Source: Polaromonas sp. AET17H-212 (GTDB lineage: Bacteria > Pseudomonadota > Gammaproteobacteria > Burkholderiales > Burkholderiaceae_C). Taken from it: a DNA stretch of 64,000 nucleotides. The stretch covers positions 372,001-436,000 of the forward strand of contig NZ_NBZW01000001.1 in NCBI RefSeq assembly GCF_002379085.1, written 5' to 3'. This document shows positions 18,695 through 27,540 of the stretch, in pieces. The notes beneath the pieces were generated by a model, which was not told the DNA's origin, did not search any database, and was given only the letters and a program-made list of their open reading frames with translations. How positions within the stretch are numbered: the first letter of the stretch is position 1; the number at the start of each line of letters is the position of its first letter. Position numbers and translations under genes: made by a program.

Positions 18695-19327
18695 ATGATT
18701 GACACGATAGACGGCGCAGAAATCACCGGCATCATCCTTGCCGGCGGACGCGGCTCGCGCATGGGTGGCGCCGACAAGGGCCTGCAAAGCTTCAACGGCG
18801 TGCCGCTGGCGCTGCACACCCTGCTGCGGCTGTCGCCGCAGGTCGGCGAGGTGATGGTCAATGCCAACCGCAACCTCGCGGCCTACGAATCGTTTGGCGT
18901 GCCGGTCTGGCCCGACGCGGCCGGGCTCGGCGAGTTTTCGGGCCCGCTGGCCGGCTTTCTGACCGGGCTGGAGCGCTGCGAGACGCCCTACCTGGTGACC
19001 GTGCCCTGCGACACCCCGTTGTTCAGCGAGGACCTGGTCGCCCGCTTGGCCGAAGCCATGGTGCGCGAGGATGCCGACATCGCCGTGGTGGCCGCCCCCG
19101 AGGAAGATGGCCAGTTGCGCGCGCAGCCGGTCTTCTGCCTGCTGCGCACCCGCCTGCTGGAGAGCCTGATGCTGTTCACCGCCGGCGGCGGCCGCAAGAT
19201 CGATGCGTGGACGGCGCAGCACAAAACCGTGCTCGTGCCCTTCAACCTGCCGGGCGACGACCCGCGCGCCTTCTTCAACGCCAACACGCTGGCCGAGTTG
19301 CACCAACTCGAAGCCCTGCGCCCGTGA
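18695..19327 (+). CDS. mobA: Molybdenum cofactor guanylyltransferase
   Basis: Joins GMP to molybdopterin to make the MGD form of the cofactor. It has 210 residues. The nucleotidyltransferase signature is [17 protein letters not shown] at residues 14-30, and the metal-binding Asp sits in VPCDTPLFS. It lies 12 bp after moaA. The stop overlaps the moeA start by GTGA. This implies DMSO-reductase-type molybdoenzymes elsewhere in the genome. Confidence 0.95.
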   Translation: MIDTIDGAEITGIILAGGRGSRMGGADKGLQSFNGVPLALHTLLRLSPQVGEVMVNANRNLAAYESFGVPVWPDAAGLGEFSGPLAGFLTGLERCETPYLVTVPCDTPLFSEDLVARLAEAMVREDADIAVVAAPEEDGQLRAQPVFCLLRTRLLESLMLFTAGGGRKIDAWTAQHKTVLVPFNLPGDDPRAFFNANTLAELHQLEALRP

Positions 19328-20658
19328 AGTCCATCGCCCAGATCGCCGCCGAACTCCAGGGCTACGATCCGCAGGCGCTGTCCGCCGCGGATGTGCTGCA
19401 GTTTTTGTCCCGGCTGGTGGAACCGGTGCAGGAGGTCGTGGAACTGCCGCTGTTCGAGGCGCTGGGCCGCGTGCTGGCGGCCGACGTGGTGTCGCCGTTT
19501 GACGTGCCGCCCCACGACAACTCGGCCATGGATGGGTATGCCTTCGCTGGCGCCCAGCTTGCTGCGGGAACGGCGCTGACCCTGAAAGTCGTGGGCACGG
19601 CGCTGGCCGGCAAAGCCTGGCAGGGCACGGTCGAGGCCGGCGAGTGTGTGAAGATCATGACCGGCGCCATCATGCCGGCCGGGCTGGACACCGTGGTGCC
19701 GCAGGAATTTGCCAGCGTTCAGGGCGACCGCATCACCCTCCCCGCGCAACTGCTGAGCCCCGGCGACAACCGCCGCCTGCGTGGTGAAGACCTCATGCAA
19801 GGCCGGCCGGCGCTATCAAAAGGTGAGCCTTTGACGCCCGCCCGCCTTGGGCTGGCGGCCTCATTGGGCTTGAAAACCGTGGCCACCCGGCGGCCGCTGC
19901 GCGTGGCCTACTTTTCCACCGGCGATGAAATCTTGTCGCTGGGCGAGGCGCCGCGCGAAGGTGCGGTCTACGACAGCAACCGCTACACGGTGTTCGGCAT
20001 GCTGACGCGGCTGGGTTGCGAGGTGATCGACATGGGGGTGGTGCGCGACGACCCGGCCCTGCTGGAGGCCGCGTTCGGCAACGCAGCCGCACAGGCCGAT
20101 GCCATCATCACTTCCGGCGGCGTCAGTGTCGGCGAGGCCGACTACACCAAGGCCATGATGAAAAAACTCGGCGACGTGGCCTTCTGGAAAATTGCCATGC
20201 GTCCCGGGCGGCCGATGGCGGTGGGCCGGATCTCTCAAGCCAAATCGGCCTCCAGCCCAATAGATGCGGGCGAGAGCCGCTTCCAAAAAAATAGCAATCC
20301 GAATGGCGCCATCCTGTTCGGCCTGCCCGGCAACCCGGTCGCGGTAATGGTCACTTTTCTGGCTTTTGTGCGTCCGGCCCTGCTGCAGATGATGGGCAAC
20401 ACGGCCCCGGCTCCACCGCTGCTCAGGGCCCGCAGCCTGGAGCCCATGCGCAAGAAACCGGGCCGCACCGAGTACCAGCGCGGCTGGGTGTCCACCGCCG
20501 CCGACGGTTCACTGCAGGTCAAGACGACCGGCAACCAGGGCTCGGGGGTGCTCAGTTCCATGGCCCAGGCCAATGGCCTGATCGTGCTGCACCATGCGCA
20601 GGGCAGCGTGGCCGTGGGTGAGGACGTCGACGTGATGATGTTCGAGGGCGCGATCTAA
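19324..20658 (+). CDS. moeA: Molybdopterin molybdenumtransferase, with an in-frame repeat insertion
   Basis: Inserts molybdate into adenylylated molybdopterin. The start is GTG at 19324, overlapping the mobA stop; 444 residues result. Family motifs are [15 protein letters not shown] near residue 60, the GE.LMTGA-type [37 protein letters not shown], and [14 protein letters not shown]. Between [14 protein letters not shown] and [10 protein letters not shown] there are about 23 extra residues (roughly 303-326, rich in Ser, Ala and Asn). They are encoded by a copy of repeat family A (20232-20299). The frame is kept, so the protein is probably active with a loop enlarged near the active site. Confidence 0.95.
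   Translation: MKSIAQIAAELQGYDPQALSAADVLQFLSRLVEPVQEVVELPLFEALGRVLAADVVSPFDVPPHDNSAMDGYAFAGAQLAAGTALTLKVVGTALAGKAWQGTVEAGECVKIMTGAIMPAGLDTVVPQEFASVQGDRITLPAQLLSPGDNRRLRGEDLMQGRPALSKGEPLTPARLGLAASLGLKTVATRRPLRVAYFSTGDEILSLGEAPREGAVYDSNRYTVFGMLTRLGCEVIDMGVVRDDPALLEAAFGNAAAQADAIITSGGVSVGEADYTKAMMKKLGDVAFWKIAMRPGRPMAVGRISQAKSASSPIDAGESRFQKNSNPNGAILFGLPGNPVAVMVTFLAFVRPALLQMMGNTAPAPPLLRARSLEPMRKKPGRTEYQRGWVSTAADGSLQVKTTGNQGSGVLSSMAQANGLIVLHHAQGSVAVGEDVDVMMFEGAI
20232..20299 (-). repeat. Repeat family A, copy A4, inside moeA
   Basis: On the minus strand TGGGCTGGAGGCCGATTTGG then CTTGAGA, preceded by ATTGCTATTTTTTTGG. It is translated in frame as a Ser/Ala/Asn-rich loop of MoeA. Confidence 0.85.
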
Positions 20659-20698
20659 TCCGAACGGCATCAAGCGGGGGACGCGCCATTCGCATCCG

Positions 20699-20735
20699 GC
20701 CCCGGGGCTTGAGAGCCCCGCCCTGGCCTTCTCTC
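20699..20735 (+). terminator. Possible terminator after moeA
   Basis: GGGGCT-TGAG-AGCCCC is a perfect 6-bp stem with a four-base loop, 45 bp after the moeA stop and just before the end of the convergent rhodanese gene. The downstream tract is pyrimidine-rich but not a clean T-run. Confidence 0.45.
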
Positions 20736-20742
20736 CTTGTCT

Positions 20743-21729
20743 TTACTGAGCCCGTGCGACCGACTGCACCGGCCGCTTTTCCAGCGTCCACTGGAGCATG
20801 GAGCCGTCATACAGCCGGGTCTGCTTGTTGCCCAGAATTTCAGACATCACAAACCAGGCACCGGAAGCGAGGTGACCGGTATTGCAGTAAGTGATGGCAG
20901 GCGCCTGCGGATCAACGCCGCTCATCTTCAAGACGTCACGGTAGGTGTTTGCGGCCAGCATGCGCGTGGCGTCGCCGCCTTCGGTGGTCAGCAGCTCGGA
21001 CGACACATTCTTCGCGCCAGGGATGTGGCCGTAGGCACCGACGGTGCTGCGCTTGCTCAGCCCCAGGTACATGGAGGTATTGCGCGCATCGACCAGTTGC
21101 GCCGACTTGGTGTTCATGGCTTTTTCGACATCCTCGGAACTGGCCATGAGTTCGGCCGTGCGATCGGCCTTTGCTGCCCAGTTGCCCTCGTTGACCTTGG
21201 CCGGCGCCACGCTGACCTCGCGGCCTTCGGCCAGCCAGGCGGCGGTGCCGCCGTTGACGATGGCCACATTGTCTTCACCGTAGACCTTGAACTGCCAGTA
21301 CAGGCGCGCGGCATCGTTGAAGTCCACCGGTTCCATGCCGGCGGCGACGATGACGATGGGACGGCCGGCCTGCACGCCCCACTGGCGCGCCAGCTTCTCG
21401 AAATCCGCGCGCTCGGGAATCATGGCGCTGACCTTGTTGCCGCCCATCATGCGATCAACGCGCACTTTCTTGTTGTCCACCGGCGTGGCATCCGCAATGT
21501 GGCCGCCCAGTTCGACCAGGAATTTCTTGCCGGTCTTCTTGTCGGTCTCGAACTGCGGCGCGAGCGTGAAGGATTTCTGGCTCGGACGCACGTCCAGCAC
21601 CGTGACTTCCGCCTTGTTCTTGGCCAGCCACTCGCCATCAACCACCGGGCCAGGCACCTGCAGGGCCCAGCTCCATGGGGCCAGCCCGAGCAGGGCAAGG
21701 CCCGCGAGGTAACGAATTTGCGTTTTCAT
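20743..21729 (-). CDS. Periplasmic tandem-rhodanese sulfurtransferase (SseA-like)
   Basis: A 328-residue exported protein (signal peptide ending at WSWA) with two rhodanese domains. The N-terminal domain lacks the active Cys: its loop reads VAAGMEPVDFND. The C-terminal domain has the active loop YCNTGHLAS. Such proteins move sulfane sulfur from thiosulfate or a persulfide to an acceptor. A stretch of about 30 residues between the first strand and the VSAMIP segment is longer than in cytosolic SseA. It is the last gene of the five-gene minus-strand operon beginning with two YeeE/YedE genes, 11 bp behind the DUF6969-like gene. A periplasmic role in thiosulfate or polysulfide handling is likely. 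Confidence 0.88.
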   Translation of the reverse strand: MKTQIRYLAGLALLGLAPWSWALQVPGPVVDGEWLAKNKAEVTVLDVRPSQKSFTLAPQFETDKKTGKKFLVELGGHIADATPVDNKKVRVDRMMGGNKVSAMIPERADFEKLARQWGVQAGRPIVIVAAGMEPVDFNDAARLYWQFKVYGEDNVAIVNGGTAAWLAEGREVSVAPAKVNEGNWAAKADRTAELMASSEDVEKAMNTKSAQLVDARNTSMYLGLSKRSTVGAYGHIPGAKNVSSELLTTEGGDATRMLAANTYRDVLKMSGVDPQAPAITYCNTGHLASGAWFVMSEILGNKQTRLYDGSMLQWTLEKRPVQSVARAQ

Positions 21730-21740
21730 CTTGATCTCCT

Positions 21741-22394
21741 TCAGTTGTGTTGACTTGAAACCTGACCTTGCAGCTCGACTGCATCCTGGGGCCAGTCAAT
21801 GGGGAACGAACTCCATACGGCAATCTGCCGGTTTTCCCAGGCCGACTTGCGGCTGGCCTGGTGATGTTCGCAATGCCTGGCAAGGCCCTCATCACGGGCC
21901 AGCAGCATGTCGTGCAAGGGGGCGGCATAGACCCGCACCATGTCGGCCAGCCAAAGCGCCACGCCGGCCAGCGGGCCGCGCAGACGCAGTTGCAGGTCGT
22001 TCAGGCCTTGCGCCATCTGGCGCGCAGCCATCCAGCGCTCCCCGGTCACCCACCGGTTGGTGGCAAACCAGGTCAGGGGCGTGCCACGGGCATCGAGTGA
22101 CAGTCCGGCCAGATGCGAAAGCTGCCCTTGCGGATCGCGCCGGAACAGGTGAATGTGCCCATGCTCCTGGGGATGACGGGCGCCACCGTCCCGACTGTCG
22201 CCATGCGCATGGTAGTAAAACTGCCAGCGTCCGGTGACATCCACCGCATCGCTTGCCGGGTAATGCCGCCAGGCTTCAAAGCACTGAGTACGCCCAATGA
22301 AAGGATGCAGGAGGGAGCGCCCCCGTCGGGCCAGCGCCAACTGGCGCGCCAACGCAGAGCGGGCCGCCTCCTGCCTGGTGTCCCCGCCGGCCAT
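21741..22394 (-). CDS. DUF6969-like conserved protein in a sulfur operon
   Basis: A 217-residue cytoplasmic protein without signal or membrane segment. Recognisable conserved pieces are FEAWRHYPASDAVD, FYYHAHGD, and EHGHIHLFRR with LTWFATNRWVTGERW. The His-rich EHGHIHLF motif and YYHAH look like metal ligands, but no reaction is known. I chose ATG 22394 (MAGGDTRQEAAR); it lies 11 bp after the stop of the NPCA-repeat gene, while the longer frame would overlap that gene by over 100 bp. It is followed 11 bp on by the rhodanese. The family name is from memory. Confidence 0.65.
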   Translation of the reverse strand: MAGGDTRQEAARSALARQLALARRGRSLLHPFIGRTQCFEAWRHYPASDAVDVTGRWQFYYHAHGDSRDGGARHPQEHGHIHLFRRDPQGQLSHLAGLSLDARGTPLTWFATNRWVTGERWMAARQMAQGLNDLQLRLRGPLAGVALWLADMVRVYAAPLHDMLLARDEGLARHCEHHQASRKSAWENRQIAVWSSFPIDWPQDAVELQGQVSSQHN

Positions 22395-22405
22395 GACAAT
22401 CCTGA

Positions 22406-22708
22406 TTACCTGGTTTTCCCGGCGCAGGGGTTGTCGCTGCTTTTCTTGCGGCTGACGCCCGCGCACGGGTTGGCATCGTCCTTGTTGGCACGCCGGCGCT
22501 TGGCCGCACACGGGTTGCCAGCGCAGGGGTTGTCCGCCTTGCCTGCGCGCTTTTTGGCGGCACAGGGATTGGCAGCGGCACAGGGCGCGGAAGCCGCCTT
22601 GGCAGGCGCGTCGGCCGCCGCCAGTGCAGCCGGAGCCACCGGCACGGTCAGCAGGGTCATGGCCAGGGCCGACACCAGCGAGCCCAGATTGGCGCGAGAA
22701 CTTTTCAT
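22406..22708 (-). CDS. Small secreted cysteine protein with NPCA repeats
   Basis: A 100-residue precursor. The signal peptide ends at VAPAALA. The mature part of about 68 residues holds six cysteines, each in a Pro-Cys-Ala unit (SAPCAA, ANPCAAKK, DNPCAGNPCAAKRR, ANPCAG, DNPCAGK), separated by Lys/Arg-rich spacers. There are no aromatic residues in the mature part, so it is probably disordered. It could bind soft metals (Cu, Zn) or carry sulfane sulfur on its thiols. It sits between YeeE/YedE transporter genes and a periplasmic rhodanese. AAGGAG lies seven bases upstream of ATG 22708 (another ATG at 22711). I do not recognise a named family. Confidence 0.75.
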   Translation of the reverse strand: MKSSRANLGSLVSALAMTLLTVPVAPAALAAADAPAKAASAPCAAANPCAAKKRAGKADNPCAGNPCAAKRRRANKDDANPCAGVSRKKSSDNPCAGKTR

Positions 22709-22747
22709 CATCAAACTCCTTGAAAAAAACAATGGCGTGACGTGGGG

Positions 22748-23326
22748 TCAGGCCGCGCCGCGTTGCCGCGCCCGGCGCTCAAACCAGCCACCGAGAAAAA
22801 ATACGCCGACCGCAGCGGCCACCAGAACCGCCAGCACCAGCCATTCCGGAACCCCCAGCGCCTCCGGCAGGCGATCGCCCTTGGTCAATTCACCGGCGGT
22901 AGTGAGCGGGTCCAGCCATGGAAACAGGCTGGCAAAGGCAAACGTGCCGATCAGAATCCCCCCAAAAAACACCAGGGCATCGATCCGGCCCGTCATCACC
23001 CCCACCGCCGAGGTGCCCGGGCAGTAACCGCCCACGGCGAAACCCGCACCGATCAATGCGCCACCTGCAGCAACAGCCCACAGGTAGGGAGCCGGAACAT
23101 AGATGGAAGCAGCCTCCACCCAGCCAGCCAGCTCGAGCACGTAAATGCCGACCGCCGCAAAAACAATGGCGGTGAACATGACCTTGAACACGGACCAGTC
23201 GGTCAGGCGAAATTGCGCCGTCAGCTTGCAGCCGCTTCCAAAACCGGCGCGCTCCAGCACAAACCCAAAACCGAAACCAAGCAGCACGCCCACCAGGGGG
23301 CCGCTTGCAGCCATCAGAGCATTCAT
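22748..23326 (-). CDS. YeeE/YedE-family sulfur-compound transporter, second half-protein
   Basis: A 192-residue inner-membrane protein with about five helices. It carries the family's conserved Cys motif GGYCPGTSAVGVMTGR (residues about 95-110) and a second Cys in AGFGSGCKLTAQF near residue 31. In thiosulfate importers of this family such Cys line the route of the ion. The ATG at 23326 overlaps the stop of the preceding gene (ATGA). Longer frames read in from 23611 are out of place because they cover that gene. It ends with a basic tail (FERRARQRGAA) in the cytoplasm. Confidence 0.88.
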   Translation of the reverse strand: MNALMAASGPLVGVLLGFGFGFVLERAGFGSGCKLTAQFRLTDWSVFKVMFTAIVFAAVGIYVLELAGWVEAASIYVPAPYLWAVAAGGALIGAGFAVGGYCPGTSAVGVMTGRIDALVFFGGILIGTFAFASLFPWLDPLTTAGELTKGDRLPEALGVPEWLVLAVLVAAAVGVFFLGGWFERRARQRGAA

Positions 23327-23856
23327 TTCACACCTCCACCGGTCAGGCGCGAGACAATCAGACCGGCCACAAAAAATGCGCCAAGAAATACAAACCCTGC
23401 CACCCCCAGCACAGCCGAGCCGGACAAGCCCAACCCACTGGTGCACCCGGCCGCAATGCGCGCACCGAAACCGGCGAGAATGCCGCCTGCCAGCGCCTTG
23501 AGCAGGCGCCCGCTTCGCCCGGAAGAACCGGCCCCCTCGATCCGCAAGGCCACACGTCCGGCCAGAACCGCGGAAACCAGCGCGCCGATGAACACCCCCA
23601 GCACCTGCCATGTGATCCAGGATGACAGCACCGGGCCGCCCTCCAGCATGGGGCCCAGGTAATCGTTGGCCTGCGTCCAGCCAGGCACGGCTGCATCGCC
23701 CAGCCAGGCGCTCAGCCGCGTCGTGAAACCCGTCGCCCCCAAGCCATGCCCGGTCAGAACAAAAGTCATCAGCAGCACAACCCCGAGTGCCAGCCCTGCG
23801 GCCCAGGCCGGCCAGTAGGGCCGCTGGGGGAGTTCACATTCGTTCATGATTTGCAT
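23323..23856 (-). CDS. YeeE/YedE-family sulfur-compound transporter, first half-protein
   Basis: A 177-residue membrane protein with four or five helices. The conserved motif GCTSGLGLSGSAVLG (residues about 136-150) is the GC.SG signature of the family. With the next gene it makes a two-part transporter, probably for thiosulfate or another reduced sulfur species. GAAGGA lies seven bases before ATG 23856. It is the first gene of an operon running to the rhodanese at 20743. A promoter is predicted at 23909-23936, with two dyads just upstream of it. Confidence 0.88.
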   Translation of the reverse strand: MQIMNECELPQRPYWPAWAAGLALGVVLLMTFVLTGHGLGATGFTTRLSAWLGDAAVPGWTQANDYLGPMLEGGPVLSSWITWQVLGVFIGALVSAVLAGRVALRIEGAGSSGRSGRLLKALAGGILAGFGARIAAGCTSGLGLSGSAVLGVAGFVFLGAFFVAGLIVSRLTGGGVK

Positions 23857-23908
23857 TGATTGTTCCTTCTATATTTATTCCTGATTACCGATCAGAAGCG
23901 TTGGCTGC

Positions 23909-23936
23909 ACTGTAGACAAAGCCTGAGAAAGATCAA
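23909..23936 (-). promoter_or_regulatory. Predicted promoter of the YedE-rhodanese operon
   Basis: On the minus strand TTGATC (23936-23931), a 16-bp spacer and TACAGT (23914-23909) lie about 50 bp upstream of the first YeeE/YedE start. The -35 matches 4 of 6 and the -10 matches 4 of 6 consensus bases. Confidence 0.45.
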
Positions 23937-23942
23937 GTTCAA

Positions 23943-23980
23943 TTGAGCTTCACACGCTCAAACTTATTGCTAATATAAGT
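23943..23980. promoter_or_regulatory. Two adjacent dyads upstream of the YedE operon promoter
   Basis: TTGAGC-N7-GCTCAA (23943-23961) is followed directly by ACTTAT-N7-ATAAGT (23962-23980). Both have 6-bp perfect arms and the same 19-bp length. They look like binding sites for a dimeric regulator upstream of the -35; ArsR-type sulfide or persulfide sensors bind such AT-rich dyads. No regulator gene is adjacent. Confidence 0.5.
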
Positions 23981-24338
23981 GAAAACTGAATAAAGGTGTA
24001 AAACCGAACAAAGGTGTGTTGATAATTTCGCCTTGCTGGTGCGGGTCACTGTCACGCATGGAGATCACACCAGCCCAATTCACTCAGTCCGAACATTGCC
24101 GGCCCCTTCAGCGGGGCAACGTCAGCTTGCCGAATCTGAATGTGTTGAACACGCAATCCTGCATGTCACCGAGCACGGGTGCATCTTTGCCTTGACGGCC
24201 TGGCTCGCGCTGGTCGGGAGCAGGCCTGACGGACCGCCTGCTTGACGGCAAACCGGTCGGGCAACGCATGGCGCGCCCCGCCATGACGGCGCCGTGAAGC
24301 GACAGCAAGCTGCGCGTGTTTACCCGCAGGCCATGGCA
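23981..24338. other. Intergenic region with no recognised gene
   Basis: The first part is AT-rich and holds a direct repeat AAAGGTGT (two copies, about 23993-24016). From 24030 on it is GC-rich. Short open frames at 24033-24245 (+) and 24108-24308 (-) have no recognisable content and no good ribosome site. It may hold decayed coding sequence. Confidence 0.4.
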
Positions 24339-27300
24339 TCAAACTTGATGCAGATTTGATTTACCCGCAATTTGCGTCCCCGCGGGCACCTCTTTGGCCA
24401 CGGCCTTGTTGGCACCCGGAATCGTGCTGCGGGCAAACAGCGCGTACATGGTCGGCACCACGAACACGGTGAGCAGCGTGCCCAGCGACATGCCGCCCAC
24501 AATCACCCAGCCGATCTGGATGCGGCTTTCGGCGCCGGCACCGGTGGCCAGCGCCAGCGGCAAGGCACCCAGCACCATGGCGCCGGTGGTCATCAGGATC
24601 GGGCGCAGGCGCTGCGCGGACGCCTTGACCAGCGCCTCCAGCATGTCCATGCCCTGCCCGCGCAGCTGGTTCGTGAACTCGACGATCAGGATGCCGTGTT
24701 TGGTGATCAGGCCGACCAGCGTGATCAGCCCGATCTGCGAATAGACGTTGAGGGAGCCGCCTGACAGCTTGAGCGCCATCAGCGCACCAATCATCGACAG
24801 CGGCACCGACAACATGATCACCAGCGGGTCGATGAAGCTTTCAAACTGCGCGGCCAGCACCAGGAAAATGAAGACCAGCGCCAGCACAAACACAATGACC
24901 AAGGCGCCCTGGGAGTTCTTGAACTCGCGTGAGGTGCCGTTCAGGTCGGTGCTGTAGCCAGGCTTGAGCACCTTGGCCGAGGTTTCGTTCATGAAGGTCA
25001 ACGCCTGGCCCAGCGAATAATCGGGCGCCAGGTTGGCGGTGATGGAGGCAGCCCGCCGCTGGCCGAAGTGGTTGAGCTCGCGCGGCGACACCGCCTCGCG
25101 CACCGTGACCAGGCTGGACAGCGGAATCATCGCGTCGCTGCGGCCGCGCACATAAATGCCCTCGATGTCTTCCGGCGTGCTGCGGCCGCTGGCCTCGGTC
25201 TGCACGATCACGTCGTACTGCTCGGCGTCGCGTTTGTAACGCGTCACATTGCGCCCGCCCAGCATGGTTTCAATCGCCTTGGCCACCACTTCCACGCTGA
25301 CGCCCAGGTCGGCGGCTTTTTCGCGGTTGACGTCGATGCGCAACTCGGGCTTGTTCAGGCGAAGGTCCGACACCGGCGACTGGATGCCCGGGTTTTTGGC
25401 GACCTCCGCGAGAATCTGCTCCACCACCCGGTCCAGGTTTTCGTAGCTGTCCGAGGTCTGGATCACAAAATTGAGGGGCCGCTCGCGAAAGCCCTGGCCC
25501 AGCGAGGGCGGCGTGATCGGAAAGGCGGTGACGCCCGGCAGGCTGGCGAATTTGGGCTGCAGTTCGCGCGCCATCTCGAGCGTGCTGCGCTTGCGGTCAT
25601 CCCAGTCCACCGTGCGATAGATGACACTGGCCTGCGACACGGTGGGGTTGCCGATGCTGGCGAAAATCCGGTCGAACTCCTTGTAGGGCTGGCCCATTTT
25701 CTCCAGCGCCTGCGCATAACGGTTGGTATAGTCCAGCGTGGCGCCGTCGGGCGCATTGACCGTGGCCAGGATGGTGCCCCGGTCCTCCAGCGGCGACAGT
25801 TCCTGCTTCATGGTCGGAAAAATCAGCAGGATGGCCAGCGCACTGGCCAGCATGACCCCCACCACGATCCAGCGCGCCTGCAGCACCCAGGCCCGGACCT
25901 TCCCGCCCGCTGCAGCCGGACCGGGCACCGGCTGGTAACGCCGGGTGAGCACCCAGCGCAGCGCACTGGCATAGCGGTCGGAGACCGCATTGAGAAAGCG
26001 CTCCATGCCGCGGTCAAAGACATTCGGTGCCGGGTTGTGCTTGAGCAGCTTGGCGCACAGCATGGGCGTCAGGGTCAGCGCCACAAAACCCGACACGACC
26101 ACCGCGCCGGCCAGCGCCAGCGCAAACTCGACAAACAGCCGGCCGGTCCGCCCCGGGGTGAAAGCCAGCGGTGCGTAAACCGCCACCAGCGTCGCCGTCA
26201 TGGTGATCACGGCAAAACCGATTTCGCGTGCGCCCTTGATGGCCGCCGAAAACGGGTCCAGCCCTTCTTCGATGTGGCGGAAGATGTTTTCCAGCATCAC
26301 GATGGCATCGTCCACCACCAGCCCGATGGCCAGCACCAGCGCCAGCAGGGTCAGGGTGTTGATGGTGAAGCCCGCCAGCGCCATCAGCGCAAAGGTGCCG
26401 ATCAGGCTCACCGGGATGGTGATGATGGGAATGATGGACGCGCGAAAGGTGCGCAGGAACACAAAAATCACCAGCGCCACCAGCGCCACCGCTTCGGCAA
26501 TGGTCTGGTACACGTTTTTGACCGACCGGTCGATGAACACCGAGTTGTCGTTGGCGATGTCGATGTTGACTTCCGGCGGCAGGTCGGCCTTGAGCTGCGG
26601 AATCATGTTGCGCACGCCCTGCGACAGGTCCAGCGGGTTGGCCGTGGCCTGGCGGATCACGCCGGCCCCGATGGCCGCCCGGCCATTGAGCCGCACGCCG
26701 CTGCGCTCGTCGGCCGCCCCTTCCTCGACACGCGCCACATCGCGCACCTTGACCGGGAAGCCGTTGACGCTGCGGATCACCACCTCCCCGAACTGCTCGG
26801 GACGCACCAGGCCGGTCTCGGAGGTCACGCTGAACTCGCGTTGCTGCGACTCGATGCGGCCGGCGGGAACCTCCAGGTTGCTGCGGCGGATCGCGTCCTC
26901 GATGTCCTGCGTCGTGAGGCGGTAGGCGGCCATTTTCCGGGGATCGAGCCAGACACGCATCGCGTATTTGCGTTCACCGAAGATGCGCACATCGGCCACG
27001 CCGGTCACGGTTTGCAGGCGCGGCTTGACGATGCGGTTGACGAGGTCGTTGATCTGCAGCCGGGTCAGGCTGTCGCTGGTGAAGGCCAGCCAGATCACGG
27101 GAAACGCATCGGCCTCGACCTTGGCAATCACCGGCTCCTCAATCGACTGCGGCAACCTGTTGCGCACCCGTGAGGTGCGGTCGCGCACCTCGGCGGCCGC
27201 GGCGTCGGCGTCTTTCTCGAGCCGGAAACGCACGGAAATCTGGCTCTGGTCGGCGCGGCTGATCGAAGTCAGCACATCCACCGCGTCGATGCCGGCGATC

Positions 27301-27509
27301 GAGTCCTCGAGCGGCTTGGTCACCTGGGATTCGATCACCTCGGCCGAGGCACCCGGGTAACGCACGCTGACCGTCACCACCGGCTCATCGATCTTCGGGT
27401 ACTCGCGCACCGTCAGGCGCTGGAAACTGACCGCACCGATCAGCACGATCAGCAGGGACAGCACGGTGGCAAACACCGGGCGGCGTATCGAGACTTCAGC
27501 CAGTTGCAT
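24339..27509 (-). CDS. RND-family multidrug efflux transporter (HAE1 type)
   Basis: The inner-membrane proton-driven pump of a tripartite efflux system, 1056 residues, 12 helices expected. It begins MQLAEVSIRRPVFATVLSLL, typical of the MexB-like group related to MexK/TriC/OqxB. The conserved proton-relay Asp pair is in the GLVVDDAIVMLEN segment in helix 4. Two large periplasmic loops follow helices 1 and 7. GRTGRLFVEFALALAGAVV and the C-terminal TKHGILIVEFTNQLR stretch are typical. It lies 31 bp behind the membrane-fusion gene. No outer-membrane factor gene is adjacent, so a shared TolC/OprM-type channel is needed. Confidence 0.93.
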   Translation of the reverse strand: MQLAEVSIRRPVFATVLSLLIVLIGAVSFQRLTVREYPKIDEPVVTVSVRYPGASAEVIESQVTKPLEDSIAGIDAVDVLTSISRADQSQISVRFRLEKDADAAAAEVRDRTSRVRNRLPQSIEEPVIAKVEADAFPVIWLAFTSDSLTRLQINDLVNRIVKPRLQTVTGVADVRIFGERKYAMRVWLDPRKMAAYRLTTQDIEDAIRRSNLEVPAGRIESQQREFSVTSETGLVRPEQFGEVVIRSVNGFPVKVRDVARVEEGAADERSGVRLNGRAAIGAGVIRQATANPLDLSQGVRNMIPQLKADLPPEVNIDIANDNSVFIDRSVKNVYQTIAEAVALVALVIFVFLRTFRASIIPIITIPVSLIGTFALMALAGFTINTLTLLALVLAIGLVVDDAIVMLENIFRHIEEGLDPFSAAIKGAREIGFAVITMTATLVAVYAPLAFTPGRTGRLFVEFALALAGAVVVSGFVALTLTPMLCAKLLKHNPAPNVFDRGMERFLNAVSDRYASALRWVLTRRYQPVPGPAAAGGKVRAWVLQARWIVVGVMLASALAILLIFPTMKQELSPLEDRGTILATVNAPDGATLDYTNRYAQALEKMGQPYKEFDRIFASIGNPTVSQASVIYRTVDWDDRKRSTLEMARELQPKFASLPGVTAFPITPPSLGQGFRERPLNFVIQTSDSYENLDRVVEQILAEVAKNPGIQSPVSDLRLNKPELRIDVNREKAADLGVSVEVVAKAIETMLGGRNVTRYKRDAEQYDVIVQTEASGRSTPEDIEGIYVRGRSDAMIPLSSLVTVREAVSPRELNHFGQRRAASITANLAPDYSLGQALTFMNETSAKVLKPGYSTDLNGTSREFKNSQGALVIVFVLALVFIFLVLAAQFESFIDPLVIMLSVPLSMIGALMALKLSGGSLNVYSQIGLITLVGLITKHGILIVEFTNQLRGQGMDMLEALVKASAQRLRPILMTTGAMVLGALPLALATGAGAESRIQIGWVIVGGMSLGTLLTVFVVPTMYALFARSTIPGANKAVAKEVPAGTQIAGKSNLHQV

Positions 27510-27540
27510 CAGAGGGTCCAGTCAGGGGATGGCGTCGGAC

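Noticed and set aside
19815-19880. A moeA segment resembling repeat family A
   Set aside because: The residues coded ([17 protein letters not shown]) are normal conserved MoeA sequence, so the likeness is probably chance.
24033-24308. Two short overlapping open frames in the gap before the RND genes
   Set aside because: No ribosome site, no family resemblance, and no support from context.
25068-27173. A 701-residue plus-strand open frame
   Set aside because: Antisense of the RND transporter; the transporter has all its family motifs.
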